Assembly: GCA_002404865.1 (NCBI GenBank) | Contig: DHKP01000021.1 | Location: 1-24,848, forward strand | Direction of reading: 5' to 3' | Source: Caryophanales bacterium UBA4691 | GTDB lineage: Bacteria; Bacillota_I; Bacilli_A; RFN20; CAG-826 | DNA length: 24,848 nt | In this document: in pieces, positions 22,201 through 24,848 of the stretch | Layout of the letters: each line of letters starts with the position of its first letter | Numbering within the stretch: the stretch's first letter is position 1 | Program-made: the position numbers and the translations under genes | Notes under the pieces: model-generated | Told to the model about the DNA's origin: nothing | Database searches by the model: none | The model's input: only the letters and a program-made list of their open reading frames with translations

Positions 22201-22323
22201 GCTTAACTTGATACCATCTCCGATAGGAACATTCAAAATGACGTTAGCCGTTAAGACAGAAGCGCCGATAAGACCCATCGCGCAAAGCTGGATGATGTCA
22301 CGAGTTTTTAATTTCTTTTTCAT
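19201..22323 (-). CDS. Membrane-anchored GH3 family glycoside hydrolase with swapped domain order
   Basis: A beta-glucosidase/xylosidase-type enzyme of 1040 residues, outside the cell. After a basic N-terminus and one hydrophobic segment (12-32) comes the GH3 C-terminal alpha/beta domain first (LNIKIGEEGIVMVRNERNTLPI...GLGENGAFAIPKILTGE...YPFGYGLSYSKF), then a fibronectin III-like domain (about 410-560, VVQLYVNPPY). The GH3 N-terminal TIM barrel comes last: ENDGPAGLN, GTSWDTNLAYSFGKSIGAEA, GGWYAPGANMQRSPFGGRN, VKHFVVNDQEQNR, and the nucleophile Asp919 in GSVITDYYAG. This reversed order is known in a minority of GH3 enzymes. The protein ends with a second membrane segment (about 1004-1031) and KKKKEQ, so both ends may sit in the membrane. 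It follows the lipoprotein gene by six bases; its ribosome binding site (AAAGGA) lies inside that gene's last codons. Confidence 0.93.
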   Translation of the reverse strand: MKKKLKTRDIIQLCAMGLIGASVLTANVILNVPIGDGIKLSSLITNYLYGSGINYENSETFKEAIAQSKDLNIKIGEEGIVMVRNERNTLPIAKESLKKINVFGWSSTKGGWVCGSDGSANSNSGASRLKVKDLITVLNDPSVGIETNTELTKMYEDFCKTRATDQSGNLIRALAQNPNYYQLTEPTRDYYDRPGANGKTILENAKNFSSTALVVLSRLGGEGTDLPYKQIKNDDGKKTYVGSDFLIDDTRTYLDVTTEEEAMLKMCKDNFEKVIVLVNSCNEMNLKFLEDYDIDACLTVNGLGENGAFAIPKILTGETNPSGKTTSTHPYDLSLDASFANGGAKTADSQKFATYLEDIYVGYKWFETADAMGYWNDVSNQYGNGYDGVVQYPFGYGLSYSKFQWELAELSAIDQDGNRIKVGEDFIDENTKFTVKVNVTNNSDIPGKDVVQLYVNPPYYQRGIEKSSVNLLAFAKTGLIPAHKSSTVTLTFSGYDFASYDCYDKNTNRNVGYELDRGTYRFSLRTDSHTLANMENNEFDFNLKKTVRITNDPKTGTRVTNRFTDYSVVSKQEDGTFDTKQISAYGGSAIDGNNLDGDHWTYLTRADFNKSFPKTSASARGGKAISDGLKHVYGGIDESKIPEHIYGSASTHYWMYTTSNGEKASKNDLDKGNVVPNKDLLMELGADYDNAKWEDLLNQMSQKDINTLVNRGGYCTLSIESVGKKFVLENDGPAGLNRHNMEIDNTASRPDKAGWTMFSMPATIGTSWDTNLAYSFGKSIGAEATAVGVGGWYAPGANMQRSPFGGRNSEYYSEDSLLSGKMAASSSKGSTSMGVNTYVKHFVVNDQEQNRAGLKTYLSEQALREIYLKPFEIAVKEGDATGIMSSFNLLGTIWTGANYALCTEILRNEWGFRGSVITDYYAGKSLMPLKAGLIAGNDLWLTGGQSNAEEVNFSDKIYAHFARNSAKNILYSNARAYYLNQTRDASLDTISVDINQVIVREVPFPWWIIWGVLPLDVVTVAGLGVWAYFVLRTPKKKKEQ

Positions 22324-22329
22324 AATAGT

Positions 22330-24606
22330 TTATTCGTTTCCTTTATAAATTACTTTTAGATAGTCGTATTGTCCGTTAGGCGCTTCGTTATATGCGTTCT
22401 TCCACTCATTATCCTGTTTGCCATCTGGAAGTTTGAATGTAAATTTCAATGTGTTTTTCCCTTCGTTTAGTGGAACCACGCCCAATGAAATTTCTATAAA
22501 GTTCGCAAATATTTGGTTTGGATTCGTAAAATCTTCTTTCTTCGCGCCAGGGAGAATTTTTGTTTCATCCAAAAGGATGTTATTTTCATTGATGGAAGCA
22601 ACCATAACGTCCGCCAATTTGACTTCTTTTAGGGTCGAAGGCTTCCAATTAACGATATCTAAGAAATAGCTGCTGGATGCTCGTATAACTAATTCCGCGT
22701 TTTGCTGAATTTGGCTATCGATAGAGATGGATATGGTAGAACCAGTAGGCGCAATGCTAAGGAAGTCACCTCCACTAGCTTGGGTAAGTATCCATTTGCC
22801 AAGGTCAGTACTTGCACTGTCGGATTTGAATTGGATACCGCCGGTAGTGGTGACTTTCTCTTTGTTTTCGAATTCAATTGTTTCAGGTACTTGTGTTGCG
22901 CTATCACGAACGATTAACGACCCAATTGCGGTTGCTTCACCGACTTTAACAGTGAATTCGTGACTCGTTGATTTTAATGGGGAGTCTACTATAAGCTCGT
23001 ATCCTTTGAAATCCTCGAACACTTCCCCATCTTGATAAGTAACTTTGACTTTTAACTTAGATTGATCAAAATTTTGACCTTCGATATATTCATTTGTGTA
23101 ATCGGAATTTAGTTCTATTGCCGTAGCGGGAATAACCGCTAGATCGAATTGCGCTGTCTTTCCTTTATAACTAACCTCAATTTTATGATCACCTCTACTC
23201 ACGCGTTGGTTCTCCATAGCGATGGAGTAGTCATAGACCTCCTCTTTAGTGCCATCTTGGTAATTTGCAAAGACCTTTAAGCCGTTAGAAGTAAATGTTT
23301 CTCCTTCATAGTATTTTGTATTAACTTCACTTGTGTTGAGCGAGAGGCTTACGATTTCGCCTTCATTTTCTACTACTTCTTCCAAAAGGACATAATCGTA
23401 TTGACCATAGCATTTCCAAGAGACACCTCCCTTTTGCTCGCCGTTACCAAACGTCGTGAATGTCAAAGTATTTTCACCAGCATTCAAGTCGATGGTATTG
23501 ATATAGGCAGTATACCAATTGGTAAATAAGGAATAATTCGGCTTCGTATCTTTCTTACCTTTGAGAACAGCATGACTATTGATTTCGACTTTTTTTCCAT
23601 TACTCGTGAGAGTCAACTTGTCTTTGATGTTCATATCATAAGACTCGGTTGGTGGGTTATTGTCTAAATCATTGCTTGCGCCTCTAATGAACAAGCGATA
23701 CGAAGCTGCTTTTTCGACATTAACATTGATAGTGAACCCTCTATCCTTGTCGTCAAGAGTAGCGACAAAGTCATTTCCGGAGGCGTATTGGACCATGGCC
23801 TTACTAGCAGCTGAGGCGCTTGCATACCATTTGTCCCATGCTTCTTGATAAGTACTATATAGTGACTTGTTCTTATCACCGGCAAGGTAATATTTGTTAT
23901 TGACCGCATCAAATAGGACGGTCGATTTTGGCATAGCGCCACCAAAATAGGAGACTCTGCTTTGATCCTCTAATTCGATTTGTATCGCTTTATTTCTGAC
24001 ATTAATCGGTACGTTTACTTGCTTGTTTTTATAAGTAATGGTTACGAATGTATCTTTTGTAGATAAGGTGTTCGTCGAATAAGACACATCTAAGGCATTG
24101 AACCCTTTTATTTCTTTCGTTTTTCCAGTTAATGGATTCTTGTAGCCAAGAACTATCCCCTTAGGATCGAAGATCTCCCCTGAAATATAATCAGTCTTCA
24201 AAGGAGGGGTCAGAATATAGAGTTCAAAAGATGAATCCGTCAGTATATTCAAAGTAGTAGAGGCATCGCCATAATAAATCGTGATAGTGCTGTCTTCGTC
24301 AGACAAGATCCCCATTGGCTCATAATAAATTTTTTGAGAGCCCACTTCTTCCACATAACCATCTGACCAAGTAGCTTTAAGCACAATGCCATCCGGATTA
24401 AAAGATTCTTCCCCAGGAACATAATCCATCTGGGTTGGGTTTTTTATGACCTCGATTGAATTCACATAGACTTCGTCATGAATGCCTTGTGAGGAATCGT
24501 CGCTCGGCTTATTCGCGTTGGACTCTGGAGCGGATGCGATGGTGCAGCCAGTTAGCGAGGCTGCTATTAAAGCCAAAGCAATCAAAAACGGCTTTTTCTT
24601 TTTCAT
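22330..24606 (-). CDS. Surface lipoprotein with two Ig-Ig-carbohydrate-binding units
   Basis: A 758-residue exported lipoprotein. The signal peptide is MKKKK plus a hydrophobic run ending in the lipobox LTGC, with Cys21 the lipid-modified residue, then a serine/asparagine-rich linker. Four bacterial Ig-like repeats share the pattern Y-x-x-G-E/Q-x-F-x-x-x-G-x-x-V: YVPGEESFNPDG, YISGEIFDPKG, YYEGETFTSNG and YIEGQNFDQSK. They are paired, and each pair is followed by a beta-rich module that resembles CBM6/CBM35: the first (about 208-395) has IELEDQ, ASGNDF, AGENTLTF and GQYDYVLLEE; the second (about 575-758) has IEFENK, ASGGDF, EGKNTLKF and GQYDYLKV. It is therefore a tandem duplication. It probably holds glycan near the GH3 enzyme encoded six bases downstream. 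A good GAGG ribosome binding site precedes ATG 24606. The ligand is unknown. Confidence 0.88.
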   Translation of the reverse strand: MKKKKPFLIALALIAASLTGCTIASAPESNANKPSDDSSQGIHDEVYVNSIEVIKNPTQMDYVPGEESFNPDGIVLKATWSDGYVEEVGSQKIYYEPMGILSDEDSTITIYYGDASTTLNILTDSSFELYILTPPLKTDYISGEIFDPKGIVLGYKNPLTGKTKEIKGFNALDVSYSTNTLSTKDTFVTITYKNKQVNVPINVRNKAIQIELEDQSRVSYFGGAMPKSTVLFDAVNNKYYLAGDKNKSLYSTYQEAWDKWYASASAASKAMVQYASGNDFVATLDDKDRGFTINVNVEKAASYRLFIRGASNDLDNNPPTESYDMNIKDKLTLTSNGKKVEINSHAVLKGKKDTKPNYSLFTNWYTAYINTIDLNAGENTLTFTTFGNGEQKGGVSWKCYGQYDYVLLEEVVENEGEIVSLSLNTSEVNTKYYEGETFTSNGLKVFANYQDGTKEEVYDYSIAMENQRVSRGDHKIEVSYKGKTAQFDLAVIPATAIELNSDYTNEYIEGQNFDQSKLKVKVTYQDGEVFEDFKGYELIVDSPLKSTSHEFTVKVGEATAIGSLIVRDSATQVPETIEFENKEKVTTTGGIQFKSDSASTDLGKWILTQASGGDFLSIAPTGSTISISIDSQIQQNAELVIRASSSYFLDIVNWKPSTLKEVKLADVMVASINENNILLDETKILPGAKKEDFTNPNQIFANFIEISLGVVPLNEGKNTLKFTFKLPDGKQDNEWKNAYNEAPNGQYDYLKVIYKGNE

Positions 24607-24629
24607 TTGTTTTACCTCACGAAAAGCCT

Positions 24630-24660
24630 ATGTTAACCGCTTACATTTCGCAATCTTCAA
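24630..24660 (-). promoter_or_regulatory. Candidate promoter and LacI/CcpA-like operator of the lipoprotein-GH3 operon
   Basis: ATGTTAAC, C, GCTTACAT (24630-24646) is a 17-bp palindrome with 6 of 8 matching pairs, close to catabolite-response elements except for one extra base. On the minus strand TTGAAG (24655-24660) may be the -35, with the -10 (TTAACA or TAACAT at 18-19 bases) inside the palindrome. A regulator there would cover the -10. Tentative. Confidence 0.35.
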
Positions 24661-24695
24661 ACCCTATTTAACAAATATCGCACCGCAATTGGTAA

Positions 24696-24848
24696 CTAAA
24701 ACGGTTCCAATTCGTCCAAGTTGAACCATAGAGAAAGTGTGAAAACACCATTAGAATAGAAAAAATTCAAATGCCCATTGTATTTCTCGGAAATTCTTTT
24801 AATCGAAAGCGTGCCAAAACCATGACGATTTTTATCGCCCTTGCTCGT
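24696..24848 (-). CDS. C-terminal end of a GHKL-type sensor histidine kinase (partial)
   Basis: The minus strand is open from the window edge for 50 codons to TAG 24696-24698. It reads KNRHGFGTLSIKRISEKYNG followed by HLNFFYSNGVFTLSLWFNL. This is the last part of a GHKL ATPase domain as found in AgrC/VirS/NatK-like kinases: the HGxGxxSIxRIxEKYNG lid-helix motif and the final beta strands (FxLxLxF). The N-terminal membrane sensor and the phosphorylated histidine lie outside the window. Such kinases usually pair with LytTR response regulators, expected just upstream. It ends about 90 bases before the lipoprotein gene in the same direction, so it may regulate that operon, but a promoter and operator seem to lie between them. 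Confidence 0.8.
   Translation of the reverse strand, partial: TSKGDKNRHGFGTLSIKRISEKYNGHLNFFYSNGVFTLSLWFNLDELEPF

Overview
The window looks like chromosomal DNA of a low-GC, fermentative, anaerobic Gram-positive bacterium of the Bacilli/Erysipelotrichia/Clostridia type; I cannot place it more exactly from sequence alone. The grounds are AT-rich intergenic DNA with Gram-positive-style promoters and ribosome binding sites, an AdhE/Rex fermentation unit, a flavodiiron protein, a lipobox surface protein and a GHKL-type kinase end. TGA is a genuine stop (several gene pairs overlap as ATGA) and there is a tRNA-Trp(CCA), so the code is the standard bacterial one, not the Mycoplasma code.

Layout. 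1-1500: end of an unrecognised ORF, an unknown membrane protein on the minus strand, and a 32-residue, very basic small ORF on the plus strand. 1500-5000: rex-adhE operon (minus) with one clear promoter and three copies of a candidate Rex operator. 5000-7700: MFS transporter, then ogt followed by a heavily decayed tag gene (lost alkyl-adenine glycosylase). 7700-8480: RNA-rich intergenic stretch with a candidate structured RNA and a tRNA-Trp that has its own promoter and terminator. 8480-13190: a tightly packed minus-strand operon, Sir2 deacylase - DUF5662 - split TrkA (two genes) - TrkH - YqeY, with ATGA overlaps. 13200-15230: plus-strand flavodiiron/flavin-reductase/rubredoxin fusion behind a long palindrome. 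15240-18900: small GNAT protein, MATE exporter, and a two-gene ABC-2 exporter convergent with it. 19100-24850: a surface glycan unit on the minus strand, made of a lipoprotein with duplicated Ig-Ig-carbohydrate-binding modules, a domain-swapped membrane-anchored GH3 glycosidase, and, at the window edge, the end of a GHKL histidine kinase.

How it fits together. Rex would sense NADH/NAD and control AdhE, which regenerates NAD by making ethanol. The flavodiiron protein would remove O2 or NO using reduced flavin and rubredoxin. TrkH with the two Trk subunits imports potassium. The lipoprotein and GH3 enzyme form an outer-face glycan binding and hydrolysis pair. The most informative findings are the variant Rex operator set, the fully readable corpse of tag inside a DNA-alkylation-repair operon, the duplicated Ig/CBM lipoprotein next to a permuted, doubly hydrophobic GH3, and the unexplained small basic ORF and structured RNA candidate. 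I saw no CRISPR array, no phage genes and no complete insertion sequence.
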